Assembly: GCF_014905175.1 (NCBI RefSeq)
Contig: NC_057789.1
Span: 6,138,001 to 6,202,000 of the forward strand
Direction of reading: 5' to 3'
Origin: Aphidius gifuensis
Taxonomy: Eukaryota; Arthropoda; Insecta; Hymenoptera; Braconidae
DNA length: 64,000 bases
In this document: piece after piece, positions 38,801 to 52,190 of the stretch
How positions within the stretch are numbered: position 1 is the first letter of the stretch
Layout of the letters: the number at the start of each line of letters is the position of its first letter
Made by a program: the position numbers and the translations under genes
The notes under the pieces: model-generated
The model's database searches: none
What the model was told of the DNA's origin: nothing
What the model saw: the letters and a program-made list of their open reading frames with translations, nothing else

Positions 38801-41800
38801 GACATTAAAATTAACGTGTATAAATTGTTATAATAATTCATGAAAAAAATTAGTATGGTATGTTAAGCCAGACCCTAATAAGAAGTCAAATAAAAAAACA
38901 AAAAAAAAAAAAAAAAAAAAAAACAAGGTGTAAGACGTCAAGCGCAATATTTCGCGGCTGGTTCGTTCGAAATAAGCTTGGTGTGAAACTCGTAAATACC
39001 CGTTTGGTCGGCATTTTTACGAGCGATATACATTCTCACTTTGAGTTTCGACGAGTGGCTGTGATTAATATTACGAGAGTTTGCGTAACTCGTAAAGTTA
39101 GCATACGTATATACTTGAAGTACTCACGATTGCGTTTACTTTCGTGTGGCCGCCCGTCGTTTCACACCCAACTCTATATACCAACCCTACTTTTTTTTTT
39201 CTCTTCTCTATCTCACACTTTACTTTTGGCATAACAAGTGCGAGTGCTTTTTTTTTTTTTTATCCATCTTTCTCATTCTTGGCTTGTGAATAAGAATAGC
39301 TTAGAAAAAAAAAAAACAGTAGCAAGGGATAAAGTTTTAAAAAATTATAAAAAAAAAAAAAAAAAACAAAATCAAGGCGCACACAGCAGAGTACCCATCG
39401 ACACTGTAAATTTATTACCAGGTTAAATCGTTAATATCTGCTTTTGCAGGCTTTAAATCAATAGCAAATATTCTAATTGGAATATGAAAAAAGTTGGCAC
39501 AGCCTGAACAAAATATCGTCTACCACTCTCAAACACCCACACCCTTTTTATTTATTTACTTTTTATATTTTTTTTTTTTGTTTCAGCCCAACTAATGCTT
39601 TTATGTATTTTATACTTTTCTCGAGGGTGATTCAAAAGAAACGATAAAGTCTTATAAAAAGAATAAAGTTTAAAAATCAAATTGCATTTTCTTAACTCAA
39701 TATATTTTTGTTGAAACAAATGGATGCAATCCACATGGAAAGAGTAAAAACTCAGCTTGTATATAAAATATGTAATTTAATACATGCATGCGTGTAAATA
39801 TTATTATTTTTTTTTTATCATTTTTATATTTATGTGATGGTCTATCGGGATAGTATTGATTCTAATATGATATACACATTATTGCTCTGATACGCGATGA
39901 ATCATATAACAATGTTCATGTTGTGCTTGATATGACAATGCATAGGGTTAAGTGTTATCACAATACAATATCAACAAAATATATATACACAGTAAAATTA
40001 TTCAATTGGACTAAGCTTCATAATGGTTCACGTTTATCGATAAATACAAAATTTATATCATTAAACTGTAATGTTGATAGCGGTATCATTTGTCTACTCG
40101 AGATTATTTTATTATTTATTGAATTATAATATATTCATTTAAATGAAATTAAACATGTTTGAAGCAACTACTTTTTTTTCATATAATAATTTAATGTATA
40201 TTTATTTTTATAGTGCTATACTATTGAGTCAGTTAGATGATAATGATTCATCTAAAGATTTTAATCGGCATTATGTTCAATGATGACATGGCAAAACACT
40301 TGTATGAACATTAAGAAAACATTTGAATCACACATATATACACAAGTTAGTAAGTTAGTTTATCCTCCCTAGCCTTATTTTTACATCCCTTTCACGATTT
40401 CACATCGTCCTAATGGACTGTCGCTTCGCATTATCGTTATCATTGCCTCACTCTGACGACGGTTAAATCCCTAACTTGAACATTTTTCATGCAGATCTTT
40501 ACAACACCGGCCAGCCAAACCAATGAGATCGTCGTCGACATTTCCACCTTCGCCCTACTTCACATCTTTTTTTTTTTTTTTTTACTGTCATTAACGAAAG
40601 GATAAAAAAAAAAAAAAAGATATCTTTTTTCTTTTGCAATCGATCATGATATATACATGAATTTTAAATTATAATTTATTTTTTTGTCGCAAGTGATCAT
40701 TAAATATTCTCTTATACTTATAATGCTCTGAGATTTTAAGTTGAGCTTTTTTATAATAATAATAATAGGAGAATATTTAAATGTAAAAAAAAAAAAATTT
40801 TAAATATTTTATTTTTATAATAAATAATCCAGATAAAAATAGTTGCAAAATAAATTTGAAATTAAACTTTTTGAGAATTGTTAAAAATCGTATTTTCATA
40901 TTATTATCTTTCATTTTTATTTTTTATTTTTTAGTGATATATGAGATTTTATATGTGTGCTTGATGTATGTGAAAATGGCAAAGAAAAACGTGTTTGTCG
41001 CAAACTCGACTTTGATACTTTTTCTGGGTGTGATTTAACAATCATTAGTATAGAAAATTTTTGAATACGTCTTGTGCTTTTACAAAATTTTAAATGTACT
41101 AACTAGGGGGTAAGTAGACGAGAAAACAAGAGAGAACTTTTATACATCTATAACGCACAAACAAAAGAGAGAATAAAAAAGTGTGAAAAGAACAAAAAAA
41201 AATAATAATATCAGCGAGTTCAACTTCCGACAGCACCGGATGTTTTTTGAAGAAAAAAAAAACACTTGTGTATTTGACGACATGGTGTGTTTGTGTTCAA
41301 CTTGTGTATTACAACAATTATATATAAAAAACATTCAAGATATCTACTTTTTAAATTACCTAAATCAAGTGTCAATTAATTATTTTTTTTTCTAAAATAT
41401 TTATAACGAAATTAGCAATCGCCAGTATTTTTTAAATAATATTTTAGGCAAGTTTAAGGTATATATGAAAAAAAGCTTCAAGTAAAATATGAGCACTGAA
41501 AGCTCAATGCCTTTGACAAAATAATTATGAAATAAATGTCAAAGAAAAAAAAAAAAATAGGGTGACAATCTATTGTCAAAATGATACTGTTGTTTTGTTC
41601 GAAAAACAAATTATCAAATGTCAAATTCTAATCACCCTTGTTTCCCTGTTTTTAAATTGATAGCTCGATTGACGCATCTCGAGCATCCCCTAACGACTAT
41701 ATTCATTTGATAATGAAATGATTATAATCATTATAACAAGACAAACAATAACATAAATCTATGAAAAATAAATTAGAGATAATTGTAAAACTTTTGAAAA

Positions 41801-44800
41801 TAGAAAGAAACTTTCTTAAAAAGATGAGACGGTATAATTTTCAGTTGAAATAAAAGTTTTTATATATTATGGATGTGCTTTGTATAGATGACTTACCCTC
41901 ATGATGAACATTCAAAAGCTCGGCCATAATTATACACAGAAGATGTCTCAAATAATTCTGTAATAAAAATTAAAACAATAAATATTAATTATTAATAAAT
42001 TCATAATAAAAATATTACAAGAGTTAAAAAATAAAAAAAATATTTTCCAAGTGCTTTCAAATTATGTACATAAAAGCCCATTGAAACGGAATGAATTAAC
42101 TCAAGCAATCACGAATAAACTAAACAACACCCCCATCAGAATTTCTGATATACAATTCTATCCCATGTAAGCCATAGTATTAAATACAACAGATAAAACG
42201 CGTGCCGGCACGTGTTGTGACACTGTGCGTGTTAGTATTAAACCACCGACACGCGTATACGCCTCTGATTTTCTTCTTGACTTCATATATGAAATACTAT
42301 GAAATACTATCACACACTATCATCATAATTGTACTTGTGCTTGTTCGACACATTGTGGTTGTAAAATTCATCGTCAACACAGAGATACATATTTATAAAA
42401 TGGCATTTATAAGATGATATACAAGATACACAATCGGTTTTTTTTTTTTTTCATAGTCACGTGCCATGTGGATTATATCATCCATGTGATATGTTTTTTA
42501 TTTTATATTTTTATACTTTTTAATTTTGTTTTTACAATGAGATTAAAACTATTTGACTCTATCTATACACGTTTTAATACTTTTATAACACGTGTCTTTG
42601 GTTCCCTTTTGTTATTTTTATTGTCAATTTTAATCTCATCTTGTCACATTTGCTATTTTATTTTTTTAAACATTTTTTTAATATACTTTTTATTGTTGAA
42701 TATTTAAATTCAATGACACACAAAACAAATTACCACGGGTAAATAATATTTTTGATTAAAGATAAAATTAAATTGTTGTTCTTGTGTGTTACAAATTTAA
42801 AATGATTTATATGACTTATTAATTTTTTACCAAACCGCGACAAATAAAATAGACAATTTCAAATAATTTAGAGCAAAAGGAACCTAAGAGCTAGATTTTT
42901 TTTGAGACAAATAAATTCAATGATTCTAAAAATAATAAATACACTATGTCACTGATTATATCGACAAACTTATGTAGTGTATTTATAAATGACAAAAACA
43001 TAAACACAACAAAAGTCGTTTCAATTAAATTGTAAATTCACTAAAAAATAAATTAAATCATTAAAAAAAAAAAACATATATATGAGTTCAAGGCTGGTCA
43101 TTGTGCCTTTCAATGAAAAATAATAAAAATATATTTTTAAAAAAAAGTTATGCTTCTTCACTTCTACTAAATCTCTAACGTTATTTTATATATATACAAA
43201 GGCAACAAACACCGCAAAGGTTAAATAAAGAAAAAAAAATAATAAAAAGAGATCGAGATGAGAAAAAGGCCCACACATATATATACAATACAACAAGAGA
43301 CTCGTAAATTTAATAAACATTAAAAGCACATTACCCTGAAGAAACGGATGGTCATTCAGTGCGAGTGACTATAATCTTTCAACGACAAAAGCCACCAAGC
43401 GGCATCATTACTTTCGTCATTTTTTGGTTCTGTATACGTATGTGTGTATATTTCTTTTAAATTTAACTAGAATAATCCTCTGTTGAATTTTCAATAGCAC
43501 AAACTAATGTTCATAATTTGGATACACGCATACACATATACGATTTGTGATGATGAACAAAAATAAATAAATAATAAAGACCAGAAGAATAAAAAAAAAG
43601 TAACAACAAGTTTAAAAGATTCCTGATGATGAAAAAGGCATGAACAACAAGAGAATCATCATCACATTATAGCTTTTAAAATTTACTAATGATGACCAAT
43701 GAGCCACTGTGTTTGGTGCATCCAGTAGCTGTCTATCTTAATGTAAATGTTGAACATTTGTTGAACGGTAGCAGTTAAGTCGACGTTTCGCAATCAGTTG
43801 CTTATATTTATTCCTTTCCAAATCATCATTTACATACACTCGATTTATCCTCTTACACTTCATTCACACATACAAATAATAATAGTAAATTAATGATTGA
43901 TTCAAAAGTTAATCGACTGTTTAAATTGCTACTTGAAAAAAATTATACTTGTGAAAGTTGTTTTATTTTTTTTTTTTGTTAAGACTATTATTTAAATAAA
44001 ATAAAAAAACTTCAACGAAATAAATATTATTCAAGTAAAATTACCATGCTTTCTCAACAAATTCAGTATGTATTTTGTTAAAAAATTAAAGAAATAAAAA
44101 TAAAAAAAAATCGTGACTTGGCTGAATCGTAAAACTATTGTCATTAAATTGGAATAAAATTTTATTACTATATATTCTTTATCAAAAAGGAAAAAAAATA
44201 TATAATTCATTATGAAAGTGAATTAATCAATATATATAGCTGTTGTAAAATTATTAAAATAATTTTTTTTTTTTAAATAAGAGGCTACTGATCCTTCCTG
44301 TGTATTGTTAAATCAGGGCTGATGGTATTTGATCAAAGAACCACGATGCCGACTCAATAATACCATTCATAAAGTTGAATGATAAATCATTAACGTTACA
44401 AGTATTTAAAGGCAAAGCACGTACTGGATATTTAGTTTATATATGTAGTTAAATACATATTGTATTTAATTCTCTTACTCGTTATTTGGAAATATATACA
44501 AGTAAAACGTAGTATGAGATTTTCTTAATTGGAAAAATTATTATGTACAATAAATAATGATATGATAAAGCTAGATGTAAAAAAAAAAAAAACTATCATA
44601 TGAAAATATTGACAACGATAGCATGAAAATTGAATCAATCAATTAATTAAAAATAATAATTATAATAACAGAAAAATTAATGGCAATTTATCAAAAATTA
44701 AATAAACTTTAAATTATTGTGTTTTCAATTTATTTTTTAAAGGTATCAAATTATATTATTAGGGCTATTGTTGAATTGTATAAATTAAAAATTTCATTGA

Positions 44801-46480
44801 ATATATTTGAAATGATTTGAATGGTTATGGATTCAAGATAATATTATTATTATGCCAGACTAGAATTGAATATTTAGCATGTGTGACAAGTTTAAAATGA
44901 CATGATTTCCACTTCATTTGCATGTCAAATAAAGAAAAAAAATAAATAAAAATAAATACTGTCAAAAGTTTTGTTTGGTATTCTCACGAATTTGTATTGA
45001 ATGTATTTTATAATACAAAATAAATATGAAAAGTAAAAGGAAAAAATAATAAAAATAATAACGATAGATTGCAAAAAGAAAAAAAAAAAAAAAATAGGGG
45101 AAGAAGTTTTTTTTTTCTAAAAAATAATGATAGTAAAAAAAGAAAAATAAGGAGATGATGATTTGGAAAATAGAATATGGTCAAGCAATTTACGCTGGTA
45201 TAGAAATAAAATGGATATAATATGTATAAAAAAAATGTATGTAAAATATAAAAAAAATAAAATAAAATAAAATAAGCAAAATGAATAAAAGGACAAATCT
45301 CGGATTTAAGCGCGGACTCTAAGGACCACTACAGAATGTGGATTCAAAATTTATCTGTATAATGGACGATGGTAGCACCACTATCACTACCACCCTTTTT
45401 AGACCTCATGGGATATGATGGCACCATCTGCAAATATCCCTTCATCCAGCCACGTGTGTCATACAAATTGAATTCTTACAAGTTTCAATGATATGGTAAT
45501 GTAAGGATCGGACAGTTGCCACAATGAGAATATACATTCATTTTTCTTTTTTTCTTTTTTTTTTTGGTTTTTTTACCAACATACAAAACCACATCAAAAC
45601 AATTAAATAAACATGAAACTTGTATGTTTTTTAAATATATATTTTCAAAGAATTTAAATAAATAAAATAGAAATATTTTTTTTATTTCAAATGGTATGAC
45701 CACGAGCTATCAATGGCATCAGAGAATACCCTGAACTATTTTTTTATATATTTAATTGAATTTATTCTAGCCATCAAATTGAATCTACCAAAACAATGAT
45801 TTAGCGAGGAAGAAAGAATCTACTGGATCTACTGAATAAATGTAGAAAAAAAAAAATATCAAATTAACAAAAAGCCTATGATTTTACTACAAGCATTTTT
45901 ACAACTAGCAACTTTATCAACTATATCAATTTTAATAAATTGATCTACATACTGCACTCTTTCTTGATTTATTTTTAATTATTTAATTAAATGCACACGA
46001 GATTTTCAACGTGTTTATAATTTGAAAATAATATATTTTTGTATTTAGAGTCATAAAGAAAATGTTAGCATCAGGTCATCTAGCAGTCTGGATTGGTACC
46101 AGTTGGTTTATTGAATAAAATAAAATACCACTACTTATGACCTTGTGATTGAGAGAATTTTTATTTTGTTAATTTTCTGTCTTTATTTATTTATGAAGCT
46201 AAATTCAATTATTTTTTTTTTTATCAATGGTTTATAATTTAAAAAAACAAATCAACTAATAAATAAAAAACTATTAGCTTCTTTTTTTGAATGTAAAAAT
46301 AGAATTGAAAAAAATTTTTTAGTTTGAGTAATAAAATTAGAGTAAAAAAAAAAAAAATCGTAAATAAAATTAATATTGCTATTCGTTATTTTATAAAATG
46401 ATTAGAAATCATTTTTAAATAAAATATCAAGCTTTTTATTATTTTTTACAAAAAAAAAAAAAAAAGTTTCTCAAGATAAG
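32892..46480. other. HGTX 3' UTR and gene-poor intergenic DNA
   Basis: The first 1-1.5 kb after the HGTX stop is probably 3' untranslated region. Several AATAAA strings occur from about 33.25 kb onward and I cannot choose the functional one. Beyond that I see no supported exon on either strand up to about 46.5 kb. Homopolymer tracts are dense. GC-richer islands occur near 35.38-35.9, 38.94-39.2, 40.38-40.56, 42.17-42.27 and 43.32-43.85 kb. The one at 42201-42212 is an exact 12-base palindrome containing an E-box. Confidence 0.5.
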
Positions 46481-46489
46481 TAAAGCGGA

Positions 46490-47410
46490 ATTTGAATTTG
46501 CCAACAGAATGGCGCGCTTATTTATCGAAGATGGCGGATCGACTTTTGAAAATGTTGTCACCTATCGGAGAAAGTGCGCAAAATCATCTTGGGTTTTTTT
46601 TTTTTTTTTTCATCACCATGACGCATTATTTTCGGGGGGATGGAAAAAAAAAAAATGTTCGAAAGAAAAATGCAATTTAAAAAATGCATTCAAAATCGAA
46701 TATTATCGCCGAATATTGATTAGTAATTATTTATTTTCTGAAAAAATAAATAAATTTAACGAAAAATGGACAACGCAAAAATTCACGGACGATGCCAAAC
46801 GACGCCAAGCTGTAGCCATTTTTTCCAGGGCTTCTCCATCAATTAATTTATTTAATTTTTTATCAGCATCAAATAAAAAATTGAATAAAATATAAATAAT
46901 ACACCGGAATGAAAAAAAAATCGGGAATATGAGGTCGCAATATGAATAAAATAATAAAAATTATGAATAAAATAAAAAAATAAATTTTCAACGCATTATC
47001 TTGGCGGTTATTTTGCAAGCAAAATATTTCACGCCGAAAAAAATATTAATAATAAAAAATTATAATAGAAATAATTAGTTTAAAAAAGTTGAAAATTTAT
47101 TTTTGATGATTAATGAATAAATAAATGATGTATGAAATGAAACAAACCATGAAAACAGCGTTAAATAAAGCGGGAGCACAAAAATAAGCGTCTTCTATCA
47201 CTCGAATTTTCAGAATTGGCCAAAAAAAAATCAGGAGCAGCAAACGAACGTCCTTTAGCTTCAAGATCACAATCACAACTGAAGCGCGACTGCGCTGGTC
47301 CGCGCGCAAGTTTCGCGGTTTGTTGCAGTTTTTGCATCATATTTTTACAGAGATTCTATTGGCTCAAACTAGATTGATCACGGCCAATCAAAATCGGGTG
47401 AAGGTTAGGT
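46490..47410. promoter_or_regulatory. Promoter-like GC-richer patch of unknown ownership
   Basis: The patch includes a GGCGCGC (46511-46517), an AAGATGGCGG that resembles a YY1/Pho site (46528-46537) and a palindrome TATTTTGC-AA-GCAAAATA (47009-47026) flanked by GGCG and CGCC. A GCGCG-rich stretch at 47280-47320 is followed by ATTGGCT and GCCAATCA (inverted and direct CCAAT boxes) near 47360-47390. This looks like core promoter DNA, yet it sits about 0.5 kb beyond the 3' end of the BTB gene. Possible products are a noncoding RNA or the 128-codon plus-strand frame from the ATG at 46509 to 46895. That frame contains Phe and Lys runs and is not convincing as a protein. Confidence 0.4.
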
Positions 47411-47419
47411 AAATTTAAG

Positions 47420-47939
47420 GCATGTTTACAAAATATTATTAATTGTAAACATTGTAATTTGTAAACAATGCTAAATAAATAAATAGTAAACAAATAACAA
47501 TAAACAAAATGTCATAAACTATGAATCATATGATTATCACTGATCACCAATTATCACTATTCCTGTTTATATTAAATTATTAAATGACAATTTTAAAAAT
47601 AAATTGATATTATATTTTAACGTTAAACCTTTTACATGAATAAAAACTAAGATACATTTGGATGTAATGCAATTGTTTGGTAGATTATTATTTTTAAATT
47701 TATTTGTTAATAATTATTTTTATTATATTCAAAACAAAAACAAAAAAAAAAGCCTATAATTAATGGTATGCATTTGATAATGTAATATATTAATTGATCT
47801 ATCAAAGATGCTTCAATCACAAGAGAAAAAAATATTATCATTTGATAAACGTAAAATTTAATTAAAAACTGGAATGATTAAAAAATTATTAAATTTTTTT
47901 TTTTTCAACTATTTATGGTCTTATTGAAGCTGATGTTGT
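47420..47939. other. Intergenic DNA and probable 3' UTR of the BTB gene
   Basis: A/T-rich sequence with no open frame of interest. The 3' UTR of the minus-strand BTB gene must begin just below 47940. Candidate minus-strand polyadenylation signals (TTTATT on the plus strand) occur nearby. Confidence 0.5.
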
Positions 47940-49275
47940 TTAAAGTTGTTCTTCAACATCTGGACCTTTCTTTTTTCTATAATCATACTCTGATTGATAG
48001 CCTGGTTCATGATTGTGTTCATGTACACCAGTTGGCATAAATCTTTCAGCAATAACAGCACATTTACCACGACAGCCACGATGTTGTTCCGCACATCTGT
48101 AATGTGAACGATTAAGTACTTCTGAACGTGATGTTAAATTGTATACGTAGCCTTCATGAACCAATTGAGGTCGACCACGAGCTGATAGTCTATATGTCAC
48201 TGGTTCTGGACCTGAATAAATTATAATTTAAATAAACAATTATTTTATATTGCTGTTTTTTAATCAATAAAACTCACTTGAATTTCTTGATGCTGCTCTT
48301 ATTTCTGATATATCATTAGTGTCATCAAGTTCATCATCGTTGGTCAAATTAATTGTGATATCTGTAAAAATTATGGATAAAACAATTATAATAATTTCAA
48401 TTGAATAATATTATATATTTAATGTAGAAGATAATTAAAAACCTTTTGAACTGGTATCATGTTTATTTGAATCATTGGTTGATGTTTTTATTGTATTGTC
48501 ATTATCAACATCTTGAGATTCAATCTTTGGTGATAAAGTAACAAGACTAGTTGACTCTTTTGTATTAACATTTAATGAACTACGACTTCTCTTTGAATTA
48601 GAATGTACTGTTGAATTTTGTGATCTTTTTTTTTGACTTCTTTCAGGTTTAATTGGCTTTGGATGATCATTGTGATCAGAATCACTTTCTGCTTTTAATA
48701 AACCATTTGAGCTCTTTGAAGTATCATCATTACCAGTGTTTGACGTATCCTGAGATTAAATAAATATTTAATTAAAATAAGGAGAAATAATATTTAACAA
48801 TTAAAAATATATTTACATTAATAGTATTATGATCAAGAGTCAATCCTTTGACTTTAAGAGCTTCTGCAACTTTTAAAAAACTAGCTAGCTCTTCTTGTTT
48901 GACATTAACTTCTCCCTGATACATAAACTTTAATAATGATTCAACTTCAGCAAATCCAATGTCTTTTAAAATCACAACTGGATGTTTACAAGGATTAATC
49001 TGTTGAAACATATTGAATAAAAACAATGATTAGGTATATTTTATTAATTTAATAATTAATAATACATTTTTTTTTTTTACCTTAAATATATCTTGAAAGT
49101 ATGGACTACAAACAGAAAGTACCAGCTTGTGTGCTTGAAGAAGTTGACCATCTACGGCTATAGTGACATCAACCAAGTCCTTGTTATTAAGATGAGACAA
49201 AAATCCAGATGACAAATTATGAGAAAAATTGTTCCATCTTAGAGCAAATTGTTCAGCAATTTCAGTCATTGCCAT
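47940..49275 (-). CDS. BTB/POZ-FLYWCH protein (TTK-group, mod(mdg4)-like)
   Basis: Coding exons on the minus strand are 49275-49081, 48999-48817, 48749-48443, 48361-48278 and 48211-47940, 346 residues. Donors GTAAAA, GTAAAT, GTTTTT and GTGAGT and CAG acceptors join them in frame. Residues of about 8-125 form a BTB domain of the tramtrack group: FALRWNNFSHNLSSGF, DLVDVTIAVDGQLLQAHKLV, LSVCSPYFQDIF, then FMYQGEVNVKQEELASFL. Exons 3-4 encode a Ser/Asn/Lys-rich linker with a basic KPERSQKKRSQ stretch, a likely nuclear signal. About 262-324 is a FLYWCH-type zinc finger with GYVYNL, HYRC, GKC and HEHNHEP. BTB plus FLYWCH is the layout of mod(mdg4) isoforms, which act in insulators and chromatin; orthology is not settled from sequence alone. 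A second ATG lies two codons inside. Confidence 0.9.
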
Positions 49276-49399
49276 GATTTTTTAGATAAATTTTAAATAA
49301 GCTTTAAAATAATGAATTTAATAAAATTGAGTAAAATTTAATCTTGACACATAAGTACACTTTTGATGACTTAACTTTTTAGTCATTTAGTGTGTTTAC

Positions 49400-49669
49400 C
49401 TGAATTATCAGATTGGTGAGAGTATGTGTTTTTTTTTTCATCATCATTGCTTGCTTGGTGGCAAGATGACAAAACTTTGGCGCTAGGAGAGATGATCAAA
49501 ATGTGTGACAGAGAGATAATGACTATCTTGGATTCTTGGTGAGCTTGAAGATTATGTTGGCCCAAGATATGATACACATGATAGCTCATTTCTTCATAAT
49601 TTATTTGGACTTGTAAAAATTCATTTGATAAAAATAAGACATCTTTCATTAATTCATCAACTTTTTTTC
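49400..49669 (-). other. Orphan exon-like open frame upstream of the BTB gene
   Basis: On the minus strand an acceptor (TTTATTTAG) is followed by 90 open codons containing KVDELMKDVLFLSNEFLQVQ and YHILGQHNLQAHQESK. These end at a strong donor, TTCAG|GTAAAC (49400/49399). Composition is not low-complexity and suggests amphipathic helices. I do not recognise it. Splicing into the BTB start exon by the acceptors I can see would meet an early stop. It is therefore either an untranslated 5' exon of the BTB gene or part of another transcript. Confidence 0.3.
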
Positions 49670-50445
49670 TAAATAAAAACAAAAATTAATTTCTAATAAT
49701 TAAATCAACACAAACTCTACAAATGTTTTTTTTGTTTTTCAATTGTAAATAATTATTTATGGCTTTTTTTTTATTTTCTTACAAAATAGATAGATTCTAC
49801 AATAAAATTAAATGGTTCTTAACTATTTAAATAAAATTAAACATTTATTTATAGTATTGCTGTAAATTTATTGACATTATTTTTTTTTGTCATGATACAG
49901 TTATGATTAAATGATCATACATACATTGGCATCTATAATCCATGGAAGATAGAAATTCTTGCATTCATAATATTGAATAATAAAAAAGGAAAAATATAAT
50001 ATATATCTATTTTCAATTAAACTTAAAACTCCATTAAACACTACACACAAATGTATATAAAATAAAAAAATATTGTAAAATAATATTAGTCTTATTTTAA
50101 TAGATTACACTGTAATTGATTTTGAATCATTTAACACAGAAAAGTAAAAAAACAAAAAAAAACAAAAAAAATTACCTAAATAAAAATAATAGTAATGGAC
50201 ATAAAAATTAATATTATATTTTGATTAATTTCTAGTCCTTTTAAGCGTACTTATTTTAAATGTTTTTTTTTTTTTCAATATTTAATATTGAAATTAACTA
50301 GGTAATGTCACAAATGTTTTTATATCATGGTTATCATGTATTTTTAAAATAATGATAATGTAAATTAGTACGTAAAGTATAGTATGATTGATTGTAATAG
50401 AAAAAAGAAAAAAAAAAAAAGAAGAAACTATCAATATACGTCGAC

Positions 50446-52166
50446 TTAATCCTTAATTTTTAAATCAAATGGATTACCAACAATATTGTATTTATTTTTA
50501 AAACGTTCAAGCCAACCAGCACTTGGTGTAAATGTTGTATTTTGCATCATTAATTCTCTTTTAGCATCAAATGCCCAGCTGGTTATTGTCTTATTTGTAA
50601 CAGTATAATTTTTTTTTTGATACTCAATGCATCTTTGAAAAACCCATTGATTAATTTTTTTAATTTTATCTGCTGATGAACCACCACTTGTCACCTGTTT
50701 TTCCCATCTTCTAAGTAATTCAATTTGTGTTAATTGTTTACATCCAGATTGTTCTCTCAGCATTTTAACACTCCATGTTGGATTTGCTCTTGATAAATTA
50801 ACAACACGTAATTTTTCCTCAAATGTAACACCTTTTTCATGTCTTTTAATTAAACCAGATATACTTGGATCAAAAAAACCACTTGTATGTCCAGATGAAT
50901 TAGACATTAATTGAATTTCATTTTTTTCCAATGTTTCAACATCAATATTTAAATAATCTTGTGATGGATTATGAACAGGCATATGAAATGATGGCTCTCC
51001 ACTTGGACCAATACCTATTAAACAAAAAAAATTTCATCATATTAAAATTAATTATTTTAAATAATAATAAAATTATAATGTTTTACCATTAATGTATCTT
51101 GGATCTGGTTGAACATTAATTTGTAAATCAGATGAGGGACCAGTTATACCATGTAAATTTTTAAAATTAAGCATCCACCATGATGATGCACGAAATTCAT
51201 TGTTAGGATTATTTTTAGGTGGTAAACAAACACTTGCTGCTTCAAGTGCCCATTTTTTTAATAATTGATTGTTTATTTTTTTATTTCTATTTTTATAATC
51301 AATACATTTTGCATAAACCCATGAATTTATTGCTTTTCTTCTATCTTCTCTAGTGCCTATAAATATATAATTTTAAATCACAAGAGAAAAATAGAAAATT
51401 CAACAATATATAATTTAATTAATATCATAATATAATAAATAAATAATAGATATATACATTTTACTGTACCTCCAATTTCAAGTTGTTCTTCCCAACGTTG
51501 TAATTGATCTCTATTCATGACATGTTTACAACCACTACGTTCACGTAATGTTTTCATTGTCCAATCTGGATTATCTCTAGCCATATTTATTATTCTTAAT
51601 TTTTCTTCATATGGAACAAATTCATATTTTAAACTTTTACTTGTATATCCAAATTGTTTATTAAATCTATCATCATCATCATCATCACTGTCAATTGTAA
51701 ATCTATCAGCTGTATCAAAATTACCATTACCAAATACTGAATTTGGTAGTTGTACTGAATTTGGATATATTTGTCGTCTCATTGATGCTTGGTACTCTGA
51801 ATAATCAACAGCATATGCCTGAGTATTTCTATTTCTATAATCACTGGGTTCATTTTTAACTAATTCTGATGTTAAATTATTACCTTGTTCAATATTCCAT
51901 GTTTGATTTAATTTTTTTAACATATATTTTTGACGTGTTTTAAGTAATACTTCATAAAATTTTTGACCAAGACCAACTGATTCTTGATAAATTGTATCAC
52001 TTGTATCATTTATACAATCATTTTTACGTAATAAATCAACAGAATAATGTACAGCATCAGAAAATACTTTTTTATTTCTTTCAACATCTTGAAAATGTCC
52101 ATCACTTGAATCATCAATTATTTTATATTTTAATATATTTTGAAAATTATTATCTGTTGGTGTCAT
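50446..52166 (-). CDS. Modular psq/CENPB-type HTH protein with two modules (family member B)
   Basis: Coding exons are 52166-51470, 51356-51087 and 51014-50446 (511 residues), joined by GTACAG and GTAAAA donors and TAG acceptors, both introns phase 1. The ATG at 52166 is chosen because the longer upstream frame opens on GTG. About residues 20-75 is the family N-terminal domain (FSDAVHYSVDLLRK, then GLGQKFYEVL). VKNEPSD near 102 is a sumoylation consensus. A short Asp run follows. Module 1 begins FVPYEEKLRIINMARDNPDW (about 183). It has GCKHV, QRW, WVYAKCIDY and FRASSWWMLNFK and ends with DLQIN; intron 1 falls between its two HTH halves. Module 2 begins VTFEEKLRVVNLSR (about 383), has FTPSAGWLERFKNKY and ends at DLKIKD and the stop. 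It is probably a nuclear DNA-binding protein derived from a transposase-type domain; the target is unknown. Confidence 0.85.
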
Positions 52167-52190
52167 TGTGTGTCTTTGTTTGTTGCTCAC

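Noticed and set aside
46509..46895. 128-codon plus-strand frame from a true ATG
   Set aside because: It crosses T15 and A12 runs giving FFFFF and KKKK and has no domain. Kept only as a possibility under the promoter-like patch.
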